Part shown: piece after piece, positions 34,011 through 44,913 of the stretch
Position numbering within the stretch: the first letter of the stretch is position 1
How the letters are laid out: each line of letters begins with the position of its first letter
Source of the DNA: Anaeramoeba ignava
Lineage: Eukaryota; Metamonada; Anaeramoebidae
Length of the DNA: 64,000 nt
Direction of reading: 5' to 3'
NCBI GenBank assembly: GCA_028826165.1
Contig: JAPDFW010000135.1
Location: 1 to 64,000, forward strand
Translations under genes and position numbers: made by a program
Notes under the pieces: model-generated
Seen by the model: the letters and a program-made list of their open reading frames with translations, nothing else
Told to the model about the DNA's origin: nothing
The model's database searches: none

Positions 34011-34913
34011 TGATCTTTATTTAAAATTAAAATTAAAATTAAAAATAAATAAAAATAATAAATAAAATAAATAAAAAGTTTTTTACCGAAATTTTGTAAA
34101 GTGAAAAATTATTTTTAAAAAATTTTTTTATTATTATTTCTTTTAATTTGTTATTAACTGGAATTTGTTTAATTAGTTTTAAAATTTAAAATTTAAAACA
34201 AAAAATAACAAAAAATAACAAAAAACAAAAAAAAAATTGTAATTGAAAAATGTTTGATGATCATTTAAAAAAAAAATTTTTAAAACAAAAAAAAAATCAA
34301 AAAAAAAAAAATTTTTATTAATTAAAAAATTAAATTAAAAATTAATTAAAAATTAAATTAAAAAATTAAATAAAAATTAAATAAAAAAATAAATAAAAAT
34401 TAAATTAAAAATTAAATAAAAAATTAAATAAAAATTAATTAAAAATTAAATAAAAATTAAATAAAAATTAAATAAAAATTAAATTAAAAATTAAATAAAA
34501 ATTAAATAAAAATTAAATTAAAAATTAAATAAAAAATTAAATTAAAAAATTAATTTATATTTTTTGCTTTTTATTATTAATATTTAAACCAATTTACTTA
34601 TCTTGACTTTTTTTTTTTAATTAATTAAGATCAAATTATAAAATAATAAAATTAAAAAGGAAATTAAAATTAATTAAATTTGCTTTTTTTTTTTCTTTTT
34701 AATTTTATTTTATTTATTTAATTTAATAAAAGAAAAGATCAAATTTAAATAAAAAAAAATAAAAGAAAAAAAATTTTTTTTTTAAATAAGAAATTAAATA
34801 AAAAAATTAATTAAAAAAATCATTTTTTTTTTCTTCTTTATTTTTTAAATTAAAAATTTTTAAATTAAAAAAATTTTTTTTCTTTTCTTTTTTTCTTTAA
34901 ATTAAAAAATTAC

Positions 34914-34981
34914 GCATGATTCCTTAAGGCTTTCTTCTTAATTTAAATTATAATAGAAGAGAATTGAGTCATGGTCATGCA
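34914..34981 (+). ncRNA. Candidate small structured RNA, unidentified
   Basis: This short island of higher complexity stands in pure A/T DNA. Its ends GCATGAT and GTCATGC can pair (seven pairs, one G-U), and inner TCTTCT pairs with AGAAGA around an AATTTAAATTATA loop. A T-run of ten or more begins about 12 bases downstream on the plus strand, as expected for RNA polymerase III. It lacks the T-loop and anticodon arm of a tRNA, and I do not recognise a spliceosomal or nucleolar RNA in it. Confidence 0.3.
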
Positions 34982-35189
34982 AAATAAATTATTTTTTTTT
35001 TAAAATTTTGTTTTAAAAAAAAATTTAACTTTATACAAAAAAAAAACCAAATTTAAATTGAATTTGTTTTCGTAAATTGTTTTAAATTTACTGAAAAAAT
35101 TAATTTAATTTTTCTTATTAAAATTTAAATAATATTTTTTTATCCGATTTTTTATTATTAAAATTATTATAATAATTTATAATTTAATT

Positions 35190-35795
35190 TATTAATTTTT
35201 AAACAGTTTTTGTTTATTAAATTAATTAATTAAGTTATATTAATAATTTAAATATATAAATTGAATAAAAAAATATTATTTAAGAATAAGGAAAAAAGAA
35301 TTAAAAATTTTTAAATTCAAAATTAACTTAAATTTGAATATTTTTTTTTGTAAAGGAAATCTAAATAACAATTTATTTAATTTATATTTAGTTTTATTAT
35401 TAAAATTTAAATAACAATTTATTTAATTTATATTTAATTTTATTATTAAAATCTAAATAACAATTTATTTGATTTATAAATTTATTTAATTTTATTTTAA
35501 AATTTTAACAATTTTTATTTTTATTATTTTAATTATTTTAAAATTTTATTATTATTAATAAATAACAATTTATTTAATTTATATTTAATTTATATTTAAT
35601 TTATTAATTTTTAAACAGTTTTTGTTTATTAAATTAATTAATTAAGTTATATTAATAATTTAAATATATAAATTGAATAAAGAAATATTATTTAAAAATA
35701 AGGAAAAAAGAATTAAAAATTTTTAAATTCAAAATTAACTTAAATTTGAATATTTTTTTTTTGTAAAGGAAATCTAAATAACAATTTATTTGATT
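35190..35795. repeat. Two near-identical ~190-bp blocks, 412 bp apart
   Basis: The block beginning ATTTTTAAACAGTTTTTG at about 35194 recurs at about 35606. Identity is nearly complete through AAGTTATATTAATAATTTAA, AAGGAAAAAAGAATTAAAAA and TTGTAAAGGAAATCTAAATA. The spacer between holds shorter AACAATTTATTTAATTTATA repeats. Confidence 0.9.
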
Positions 35796-36223
35796 TTTAT
35801 TTAATTTTCTTATTAAAATTTAAATAATAATTTATTTAATTTTTATTTAATTTTATTATTAAAATCTAAATAATATTTTATTTAATTTATATTTAATTTT
35901 ATTATTAAAATCTAAATAAAACATTTTCTTTTTGAATTTGATTTTTATTTAATTTTATTATTAAAAAATAAAAATTTAATTTTCATTTTTATTCTGATTT
36001 TTTTTTATTTAAATTCTAAATAAAACATTTTTTGAATTTAATTTTCATTTTCATTTTGATTTTCATTTTGATTTTGATTTTGATTTTCATTTTGATTTTG
36101 ATTTTGTATTTCATTTTCATTTTCATTTTGATTTTGATTTTGATTTTGTATTTCATTTTGATTTTGAATTTTAATTTTAATTTTTAATTTTAATTTGAAT
36201 TTGATTTTAATTTCATTTTGATT

Positions 36224-36856
36224 TTAAATGTATTCATTTGGAAAAACAAGTTTTGAATCAATTTGAAAAGCAGAACAAACATCTTTCATTTGAATATTTG
36301 AATTATTTTTTTGGGCAGTATCAAGCAATTCAGTCATTATTTTTTGACAAACATCTCTCCATTTTTCAATTAAATTTTCTAATTTTTCTTCTTCTTTTTC
36401 ATCATAAACAAAAAAAGAAGTAGATTTTAATTGTTTAAGTCTTGATTCTTTTTCCATTTTTTGATTTTTAAGTTGTTGAAATTTATCAAAAAGAGAAATT
36501 TGATTTTCTTTTTAGATTCTCTTTTAAATTCTCTTTTAAATTCTCTTTTGAATTCTCTTTTGATTTCCTTTTTGATTCTCTTTTAAATTCTCTTTTAAAT
36601 TTTCTTTTTGATTCTCTTTTAAATTCTTCCAATAAATTTTACTTATAATATTTTCTCCAAATTTTAATTCTTTACTAAAAATTTCTTTTTTTTCTTCCAT
36701 TTCTTCTAAAATTTGTTTAATTTCTTCTAAAATTTGTTTATTTTCATTGTTTTTTTCTTCATTTAAATTATTTAAAATATAATTTGAAATTTGAAAAAAA
36801 GAAACAAGATTTGAATTTAAAAAAAAATTATTTAAAAGTTCTTTAATAGATTGCAT
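36224..36856 (-). CDS. Coiled-coil protein, possibly Mei5/Sfr1-like recombination factor
   Basis: ATG at 36856 opens a frame encoding a helical N-terminal part with EEIKQILEEMEEKKE and then a KENLKENQ repeat. The frame must change within the repeat (36490-36600) to continue as NQISLFDKFQQLKNQKME and finish at 36224. The C-terminal part is a coiled coil followed by LENLIEKWRDVCQKIMTELL and QIDSKLVFPNEY. A KWR motif in a C-terminal helix followed by a short domain recalls the Mei5/Sfr1 partner of Swi5, which helps Rad51/Dmc1 load on DNA. That identification is by motif memory only. The break is probably an indel in the repeat. TTTTCATTTTTTTTTCATTT precedes the ATG. Confidence 0.5.
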
Positions 36857-37003
36857 TTAATAATAATAATAATAAAAAAAATGAAAAAAAAATGAAAAAA
36901 AAAATTTTTTCAAGAAATGTTTTATATTGTTTGTTTTTTTTGAATAAAAACAAAAATCAAAAAACAAGAAAAATATCAATTTTAAAAAAGGGTTTTATTA
37001 TAG

Positions 37004-38482
37004 TTAATTCAAAGAAATTTCATCCTTGAGTTTCTCTGGAACATGAGAAACGACCAATTTTCCATCATAAGAAACAGAAGCGAAAATCCAAGGTTCAAAA
37101 GGACTCCAAGAAATAGCATAAACACTATCTTCATGTGAGTCATAAGACTTGGCTAGCCCATCATGGCCTTGTCTTTTGGATCGTGCGCTTTTCTGGCGCC
37201 GTCTATTGCCGCGACTCAGACGGGTTTTGTCGCTCTCATCTTCATCTTCCAAAAGCAACTCAAATGCAAATGAAGGAACGTTCCAAAGCTTTACAGTTGA
37301 ATCTGTGCTTGAACTCAACAGCAACTGGTCGTAAATCGGGTTGAACTCAATATTCCAAACCCAGTGCGAATGCCCAGCAAGTGTGATTAGTGCTTGTGGC
37401 TGCTTATTTTGATATACAAATTCTTTTGTGTTTCGAAGATCCCAAAAATTGATTAAAAAATCATCTCCAGCAGTTGCAATATGCCACGGTTTGTTCCGAT
37501 TGAACGCAAGATCTCGGATCGCCCCGCCTTGTGCATGCTCGATTTCTTGTGTTTCTCTGTGGGTTTTTTATTGGTCATTATGAGTAAAAATGTAAGAATT
37601 ATTCTTGACTTAAAAAATTTTTTGTCAAATACTTAAGTGTTCGTAAATCCCAAATTCTCAACGAACTTTCGTTACTCGTCGCGAACTGATGCGGTTGGAG
37701 AAAGTCCCATGCGCTCGCTGTTATCACCTCAAGTTCTCCAACATTGATTTTGTTGTCAAGCTTCGCTTCTTTTTCTTTTTCGTTTTTGTTTAAATTCCAA
37801 ATTTGGATCGAACGTTCGTCAACAGAGATCACTTTTTCTTTATTTTCGCCAGTCGGATCAAAAAGGATACTGCATAAAACAATCATCCAAATAAAAGTTA
37901 GTGAAAAAAGATCAATTAAATATTCAATCAATTCTTTGTCCAAAAACCCGGTTTTTCTGAGAACCAAAAAAAACCAGTGTATTTTCTTAAAGGAAAAAAA
38001 AAGTTCACCTTTTGATTCGTCCGTTAAATCCGTTGAAATCCACCAACTTCTCCATATCAGAGAAATCGCCAGCTTTTTCCCGTTCTTCTTGTGTTTTAAT
38101 CCGCCACAGACTTCCTGCAAACTCCATTCCTGTATTATAACCTGTAATGAGAAGACTTGGGTCCCAGTTGCAGGAAGAAAGACTCCAGATTTCTGGTTTA
38201 TGATCCAGAATTCTATTGCATATGATTTCGTTTTTTTCTTCTATATATTCCACTAGATGGATCTTGTGCAGTATAAATTATTTTTTTAATTTGATTTTGT
38301 TGATTTTTTTTTGATTTGATTTTTTTTTGATTTGGATTTTTTACTTCGTTTTCTTCTCTTAAACTTCTTGTTCCAATTAAAAATTCAATATGATTTTCAT
38401 CATAAACTGGTGCAAGAGTTGTTGATTGATATTTTAAACCGGTATAAGTTGCAAGATTTTTATTTGTATGAGCAGAAGACAT
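37004..38482 (-). CDS. EIPR1: EIPR1 (TSSC1) WD40 protein, EARP/GARP interactor
   Basis: Four exons, 38482-38345, 38262-38009, 37869-37633 and 37556-37004, close in phase and give 393 residues; human EIPR1 has 387. Matches run along the length: FLIGTRSLREENEIHLVEY (human FLVGTQSLKYDNQIHIIDF), a WD repeat with SIQIWNL, SSLRIWDLRTLK, GGAIRDLAFN, AGDDFLINFWDLRN, GHSHWVWNIEFNP and the final HEDSVYAISWSPFEPWIFAS. The protein binds the EARP and GARP tethering complexes and Rab2, and acts in endosome recycling and dense-core vesicle sorting. The last exon is clearly less AT-rich than its surroundings. The first repeat in exon 4 also has an acidic-basic insertion (DEDESDK...RGNRRRQKSARSKR) like the acidic one in the animal protein. 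Confidence 0.95.
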
Positions 38483-38587
38483 AAAAGAAGTTTTTTTTCT
38501 TTTTTTTTTAAAAAATGAAATGAAAAAAATGATTTCAAAATTATTTCAAAATTATTTCAAAAGTATTTGTTTATTTATTTGTTTATT

Positions 38588-41500
38588 TGTTTATTTGTTT
38601 GTGGGGTTTTTGATTGTATTCAAAAGTTCGTAAAGTTTTTGATTTTCATCGTAAAGAATTTTATATTCTTCAAGAATATCAGCAATTTCACCAATAGTTA
38701 CTTTATCCAATGAAGTAATATTTTGATATTGATAAATTCGAGGTGTTAAATAGAATTTTGCCAATTCTCGCTGTTCATTTTTGGCTTGTTTGTTAATCGC
38801 CAAAACTCCTTTTTTTGTCCCTAATTTTTGTTCTTCTTTTTTTATCTCTAATTTTTGTTCTTCTTTTTTTATCTCTAATTTTTGTTCTTCTTTTTTTATC
38901 TCTAATTTTTGTTCTTCTTTTTTTTCTTCCATTTTTACTTGAGAATCCTGTTCAGAAACCACAAGATTCTCCTTGCTATTTTCCAATATTGTATTCTGTT
39001 CTTCCCTGTTCTCTGTCTCGCTTTCTATTCTTTCTTCCTTCCCAGTTTTCTGTTGATCGTTTTTTCGTTCGGTTTTTTGATCATCTTTTTTCTCTTTTTT
39101 GTTTTCTGCTTTTTCTTGTGTTTTTCAGGAATTAAAAAATAAGTTTGCGTCTTTGTTTTCGATTCTTCCCCATTCGCTGAATCATTTTCATTTGGGGATT
39201 TGGCTTCTTTTTTTTCTGAATTTTGTTGTACTTGAGCTTTTTCTTTTTGATTTGAAGTGTTTTTTTGAATTGGAAATTGTTGTGGAAATGAATTTTGGAA
39301 ATCGAAAGCATGCGAGATAATTTCATCCACATTTTCATTGATTTCAAGACCAGAATCATCATGAATTGCTGTGGAGTCGTTAATTTTATGAAGCTGATTT
39401 TTTGAGTCACTTGATTCATCTTCAATATCAAAAGGGATTGTGTGAGTTTTTTTTGAAACTTGGGGTTTTTTTGGGATTCTAAAGGAGCGAAAAAGAGGGT
39501 TTGCGCTTTGGGTCTTGTCGTCCTCATTGTCATCGAAGATTTGGAATGTACCAAACATACGTTTTTCTATTGAAGATTCTTCAAAAAAGTTATTCTGTAG
39601 ATTAGGACTTTTCCGAAGAACATTATCAAAAATCATTGATTTAGGTCTGACAAGACTATTATGCGCTTGTTGGAAATTTGAGCGTTTCTCTGGGAGTTCG
39701 ACACTGCGCATGGAGTTCATGATTTGTGGATCGGGACTGTGTCTGTGATTGGAAAGTATTGCGTCTATTTTTTGTTGAGAATTTGGTGTTTTATTTCGAG
39801 ATTGTTTTTCGGATTGTTCAGCTTCTTCAACAAACAATTCGAATGTCAACGGATCAATTGAAAGATCTGTTGATGAAATGTTTTCTAGGAATGACACCGC
39901 CGTCATGAAGTTTGCAAAATAATATCCCGTTTCCGAAGTGGAAAGCGACTGAGCAAAACGGAAATTTTGGATGTATTGAATATTTGAATGTATTTTCTTG
40001 ATATTTGATTTCAAAACAATGTAGATAAACAAAGGCAAAAAATCATCAGCTCCAGTTATTTTGCCGCTTTCTTCAAGAATTTTCCCAAGAATTTCCGAGC
40101 AGTTTTGAATGCATTCGAGTTTTCGACCCGGTGATTTGTATTTGTTGATTTTCTGAATCTCCGTTTTTGCTTGGCTCAATAGTTTTTTATTGTGTAGATA
40201 TTCTTCTGGAATCTCAAGATTTTCCGGCTTGATAAATGATAGTATTTTCAGTTTTTGTTCTAATTCTTTATCTAAATATTCGTCTCTTTGTCCGTAAAAA
40301 TAAAACACTTTCTTGTGTATTTTCACCATTATATATTTCTCAAACATTTCCTTGATTTCTTTCAGTTGATTTTCTTCCATTTGATAATGATCTGATGTTT
40401 TTTTATCTGGTTCTATGTATTTTAGTTCAGAAATTCCTGGTACAATTTCTTCAAATAATGCATCGTAGAAATATTCTCCACTTAATTCATTTAAAAATTG
40501 CTTCATTTTTTCACTTGCTTCGCTTATTTTCGTGATTTGATTTCCTGGAAATTCTCGAATGAATTCTCGGATTTTTGTTGTTAGTCGTGATCGTGGATAT
40601 TTTTTGAAATATTGTTTTAGTTCTTTGTAGTTTCGAATATAAAATTGATTTTCTTGTTCAGCAAATTGATATTGTTGGATTTGATTTTTATTTTCTTTAA
40701 TTTTTTGATTTTGATTTTGATTTTGATTTTGATTTTGATTTTGATTTTGATTTTGATTTTGATTTTGATTTTGATTTTGATTTTGATTTTGATTTTGATT
40801 TTGATTTTGATTTTGATTTTGATTTTCTTTTTCATTTTGTATTTCATTTTGATTTTCATTTTGATTTTCATTTTCATTTTCATTTTGGTTTTCGTTTTCA
40901 TTTTGATTTTGATTTTGATTTTGTATTTCATTTTGATTTTTATTTTGATTTTGATTTTCATTTTCATTTTGATTTTGATTTTGATTTTGATTTTCTTTTT
41001 CATTTTGATTTTCATTTTGATTTTCATTTTGATTTTGATTTTGATTTTGATTTTGATTTTCATTTTGATTTTCATTTTGATTTTCAATTTGAATTTTATT
41101 TTGGTTTTCGTTTTCATTTTGATTTTGATTTTGATTTTCATTTTCATTTTGATTTTGATTTTGATTTTGATTTTGATTTTGATTTTGATTTTGATTTTGA
41201 TTTTGATTTTGATTTTGATTTTGATTTTGATTTTGATTTTGATTTTGATTTTCATTTTCATTTTGATTTTCAGTCAAATTTTCACTTGAATTTTCACTAG
41301 AATTTTCACTTTCACTTTGATTTGAGTCATGTTCTGATTTAGATTTTGAATTAGATTTAGAATTAGATTTAGATTTAGATTTAGATTTAGATTTAGATTT
41401 AGATTTTGATTTTGATTCAGATTTAGATTTAGATTTAGATTTAGATTTAGATTTTGATTCAGATTTAGATTTAGATTTTGATTCAGATTCAGATTTAGAT

Positions 41501-42249
41501 TTTGATTCAGATTTAGAATTTGATTTAGATTCAGATTCAGATTTAGATTTTGAATTAGATTTTGAATTAGATTTAGATTTAGATTCAGATTTAGATTTAG
41601 ATTTAGATTTAGATTTAGATTTAGATTTAGATTTAGATTTAGATTTAGATTTAGATTTAGATTTAGATTCAGATTTAGATTTAGATTTAGATTTAGATTT
41701 AGATTTAGATTTAGATTCAGATTTAGATTTAGATTTAGATTTAGATTTAGAATTTAAATTTGAATTTGAATTTGATTTCTCTGGCTTTTTATCTTGTAAA
41801 AAATCTAAAAATGGAAGAGGAGAAGATAATAAAATCATTTCAAAAGATTCAGATCTTTCTTTTATAAATAACATTCCAGTTGAAATAATAAAAGGATTTT
41901 TATATTTGGTATTAAAATTATTTTTAATTTCAACATTTTCATTAGAAGATTTTTGATTGAATTGCTTTAAAATAACAAATTGATTTTGATCATTTTTTGA
42001 ATGAGAGATTTTTATTAAACCTTTAATTCCATTTGAAGTAATGAAATTTTGCTTTTTCTTTTGATTGAATATTAAAATATGAGATTTAACAAATTTTGAA
42101 GTTATTTTTTTTGGTAATTTTTCTATTTGAGGAATTGCTAATTTAATAACTTGATTAGATTTAATTTTTGGAATAAATTTATTATTATTTTGAATAAGAA
42201 AAGAAATTAAAGAATTATTTTCAATTTCAAAATTAATTAATTCATCCAT
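38588..42249 (-). CDS. VPS9-domain Rab5-type guanine nucleotide exchange factor
   Basis: ATG at 42249 begins a frame of 1,074 codons. At about 39127-39131 one missing A in a GAAAAA run shifts the frame; with it restored, the protein continues as KTQEKAENKKEKK... to the stop near 38588, for about 1,220 residues. The VPS9 domain lies about residues 620-820, with GADDFLPLFIYIVLKSN (holding the catalytic Asp and a Tyr), SNIQYIQNFRFAQ and SETGYYFANFMTAV. VPS9 domains activate Rab5-family GTPases on early endosomes. An N-terminal ordered part of about 160 residues precedes a Ser/Lys/Glu repeat (41330-41760) and an Asn/Gln/Glu repeat (40680-41280). The C-terminal tail carries repeated KKEEQKLEI. The stop lies about 105 bases from the EIPR1 start on the same strand. 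Confidence 0.88.
40683..41760 (-). repeat. Coding hexamer repeats of the VPS9 gene (NQ/NE then SK/SE)
   Basis: On the minus strand CAAAAT and GAAAAT hexamers encode about 200 residues of Gln-Asn/Glu-Asn. AAATCT-type hexamers encode about 140 residues of Ser-Lys/Ser-Glu. The frame stays open through both tracts. Confidence 0.92.
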
Positions 42250-42400
42250 AATAATAATAAAAAGAAAAATGAAAAAAAAAAGGGAAAAATAAAAAAAAAA
42301 AAATAAAAAAAAAAAAATTAATTTTTTAAATTAATAAATAAATAAATAAAATTTTTAAATTTAAAAAATAAGAAAAAAAAAAATTAAATTAAATTTAAAA
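42250..42400. promoter_or_regulatory. VPS9 gene promoter region
   Basis: On the minus strand CCCTTTTTTTTTTCATTTTT lies about 20-40 bases before the VPS9 ATG, followed by a (TTA)n leader. The rest is A-rich and reaches the tRNA gene. Confidence 0.45.
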
Positions 42401-42471
42401 GGGCTTATGGTCTAATGGTATGATTCGTTCTTAGGGTGGACGAGGAAGGGGTTCAATTCCCCTTAAGCCCC
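42401..42471 (+). tRNA. tRNA-Pro (AGG)
   Basis: The acceptor stem GGGCTTA pairs with TAAGCCC, with discriminator C at 42471. D-arm sequence GGTCTAATGGTATGA, anticodon stem CGTTC/GGACG (one G-U pair) with loop TTAGGGT (anticodon AGG), and T-arm GGGG-TTCAATT-CCCC are all present. A and B box sequences match the Pol III consensus (TGGTCTAATGG; GGTTCAATTCC). There is no intron. A T-run follows within about 10 bases as terminator. The isotype agrees with eukaryotic tRNA-Pro, whose anticodon loop is also TTAGGGT. Confidence 0.95.
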
Positions 42472-42540
42472 TATATTTTTTTTTATTTTTTTTTCAATTA
42501 AATTTTTTTTTTTATTTTTTTTTTCATTTTTTTCTTTTAA

Positions 42541-43737
42541 ATGCAAAATAAAAAAATTTTTCGTTGTCTTTCTATTGATGGAGGTGGAATTCGTGGAATT
42601 ATTCCTTTAGTTATTCTTTGTGAAATTGAAAAAAAAACTAATAAATCTATAAGTGAATTATTTGATTTTATTTCTGGTACTTCAACTGGTGGAATAATTG
42701 CACTTGCTTTATCAATTAGAGAATTAAAACAAAATAATGACAAATTTACCAACCCAGTTTTTAATTCAAAATTTTCAGCTGAAACATTATTAGATTACTA
42801 TAAAAATTTAGGTCAAACTGTTTTTACAAATAACCCAATTGAATATGGAATTAATTCTTTCAAGAAAAGAAAAAAATCTCTTAAAAAAACAGAATCTATT
42901 AATGAAAATAACGAAATTGAAGAAAATAAAGAAATTGAAGAAAATGAAAAAGGAGTAAAATTACAAACAGAAGAAAATAAACCAAAAGAACAAAGCAAAA
43001 AATCATTTGCAAAATCTCTTTTTTCAAGTGTTGCTAATTTTGGTGCAAAACATTTGGATAATTTTGTCAAGGAAAAAACAAATTTCACTTTTTTGGATTA
43101 TTTCAAAACAAAATATCCAAGAAGTGGAATTGATTCACTTTTGAAAAAATTTTTTGGAGAGTTAAAAATGAATGAATGTTTCAATCAAGTTTTTATACCT
43201 TCTTTTAACGTTTCAACAAGAGAACCAATTTTTTTCACAAACAAAAACAACACAAAAATACGCAAAGTCGCAGGAGCAACATCAGCAGCTCCAACGTATT
43301 TTGACCCAGCAAAAATCGAGGATGATTTTTATCTTGATGGAGGAGTTTTTGCTAACAATCCTTGTCTATCCATGTTTTCTTTACTTTCTCAAAGAACAAT
43401 TCCCATTTCAAATATGTTTATTGTTTCACTGGGAACCGGTCTTTTCAAGCCTCCAATCCATGAAAAAATCATTGATGCAGGCAAACTTGAATGGAGTAAA
43501 TATATTTTCGATATTTTCATCGATAGTGGTTCAGATCTTGTGGATTTTTCTATGAAACAACTTTTTTCTTTTTATCCAAATCAATATTTCCGTTTTCAAT
43601 CCACTTTGGATAAAGAAATTATTCTTGATGATTGTTCTACTGAAAATATTCAATATCTTGAAAATCTTGCAAAGAAGATGATTCAACAGAATCAGGATCA
43701 AATTGATTTAGTTTGTAAAATTCTGACATCAAATTAA
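42541..43737 (+). CDS. Patatin-like phospholipase / lipid acyl hydrolase
   Basis: This intact single-exon protein has 398 residues. The oxyanion-hole motif DGGGIRG is at 13-19, the nucleophile elbow GTSTG at 46-50 (Ser48) and the catalytic Asp in LDGGVFANNP near residue 266, the complete Ser-Asp dyad of the patatin family. These enzymes release fatty acids from phospholipids or galactolipids. An acidic-basic low-complexity insert (KKRKKSLKKTESINENNE onward, about residues 110-155) separates the elbow from the rest. No signal peptide is seen, so it is probably cytosolic. T-rich TTTTTTTCATTTTTTTC lies immediately before the ATG. The substrate cannot be read from sequence. Confidence 0.95.
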   Translation: MQNKKIFRCLSIDGGGIRGIIPLVILCEIEKKTNKSISELFDFISGTSTGGIIALALSIRELKQNNDKFTNPVFNSKFSAETLLDYYKNLGQTVFTNNPIEYGINSFKKRKKSLKKTESINENNEIEENKEIEENEKGVKLQTEENKPKEQSKKSFAKSLFSSVANFGAKHLDNFVKEKTNFTFLDYFKTKYPRSGIDSLLKKFFGELKMNECFNQVFIPSFNVSTREPIFFTNKNNTKIRKVAGATSAAPTYFDPAKIEDDFYLDGGVFANNPCLSMFSLLSQRTIPISNMFIVSLGTGLFKPPIHEKIIDAGKLEWSKYIFDIFIDSGSDLVDFSMKQLFSFYPNQYFRFQSTLDKEIILDDCSTENIQYLENLAKKMIQQNQDQIDLVCKILTSN

Positions 43738-44880
43738 ACAATTTTGAACAAAAAATCAAATTAAACAATTTTGAAACAAAAATCAATCAAATTAAACAAT
43801 TTTGAAACAAAAATCAATCAATTTTAAATTTTGAAACAAAAATTAATCAATTTTAAACAATTTTGAAACAAAAATCAATCAAATTAATCAATTTTAAATT
43901 TTGAAACAAAAATCAATCAAATTTAAATTTTCAAACAAATCAAATTAAACAATTTTGAAACAAAAATCAATCAAATTAAACATTTTGAACAAAAATCAAT
44001 CAAATTAAACAATTTTGAAACAAAAATCAATCAAATTAAACAATTTTGAACAAAAATCAATCAATTTAAACAATTTTGAAACAATCAATCAATTTTAAAC
44101 AATTTTGAAACAAAAATTAATCAAATTAAACAATTTTGAAACAAAAATTAATCAATTTTAAACAATTTTGAAACAAAAATTAATCAATTTTAAACAATTT
44201 TGAAACAAATCAATCAATTTTAAATTTTGAAACAAAAATCAATCAATTTAAACAATTTTGAAACAAAAATCAATCAAATTTAAATTTTCAAACAAATCAA
44301 ATTAAACAATTTTGAAACAAAAATTAATCAATTTTAAATTTTGAAACAAAAATTAATCAATTTTAAACAATTTTGAAACAAAAATTAATCAATTTTAAAT
44401 TTTGAAACAAAAATTAATCAAATTTAAATATTGAAACAAAAATTAATCAATTTTAAATTTTGAAACAAAAATTAATCAATTTTAAATTTTGAAACAAAAA
44501 TTAATCAAATTAAACAATTTTGAAACAAAAATTAATCAATTTTAAATTTTGAAACAAAAATTAATCAAATTAAACAATTTTGAAACAAAAATTAATCAAT
44601 TTTAAATTTTGAAACAAAAATTAATCAATTTTGAATTTTGAAACAAAAATTAATCAATTTTAAATTTTGAAACAAAAATTAATCAAATTAAAGAATTTTG
44701 AAACAAAAATTAATCAAACTAAACAATTTTGAAACAAAAATCAATCAAATTAAACAATTTTGAAACAAAAATCAATCAATTAAACAATTTTGAAACAAAA
44801 ATCAAATTAATCAATTTTAAATTTTGAAACAAAAATTAATCAATTTTAAATTTTGAATTTTAAATATTGAATTTGAAAAA
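43738..44880. repeat. 27-31-bp minisatellite downstream of the lipase gene
   Basis: About 38 imperfect units share TTTTGAAACAAAAATCAATC or TTTTGAAACAAAAATTAATC, followed by AAATTAAACAA or AATTTTAAA. The first units begin at the lipase stop codon. The array ends just before the stop of the convergent surface-protein gene. Confidence 0.95.
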
Positions 44881-44913
44881 AAAAAAGGAAATTAAACAAA
44901 ATTTTTTCAATAT

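Larger units (their letters stand above)
34011..36223. other. 2.2-kb non-coding, repeat-rich spacer
   Basis: It contains (AAATTAAATAAA)-like runs at about 34310-34550, a possible structured RNA at 34914-34981, a duplicated block at about 35190-35380 and 35602-35795, and CAAAAT/GAAAAT hexamers at 36040-36200 in the 3' flank of the next gene. No open frame of interest lies here on either strand. Confidence 0.8.

Noticed and set aside
34914-34981. Possible tRNA
   Set aside because: The ends pair, but there is no T-loop TTCRANY, no D-arm GG and no seven-base anticodon loop on a five-pair stem.
40617-41289. Leucine-isoleucine-rich and Lys-Ile-rich frames on both strands, resembling membrane proteins
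   Set aside because: They are alternative frames of the VPS9 gene's CAAAAT repeat.
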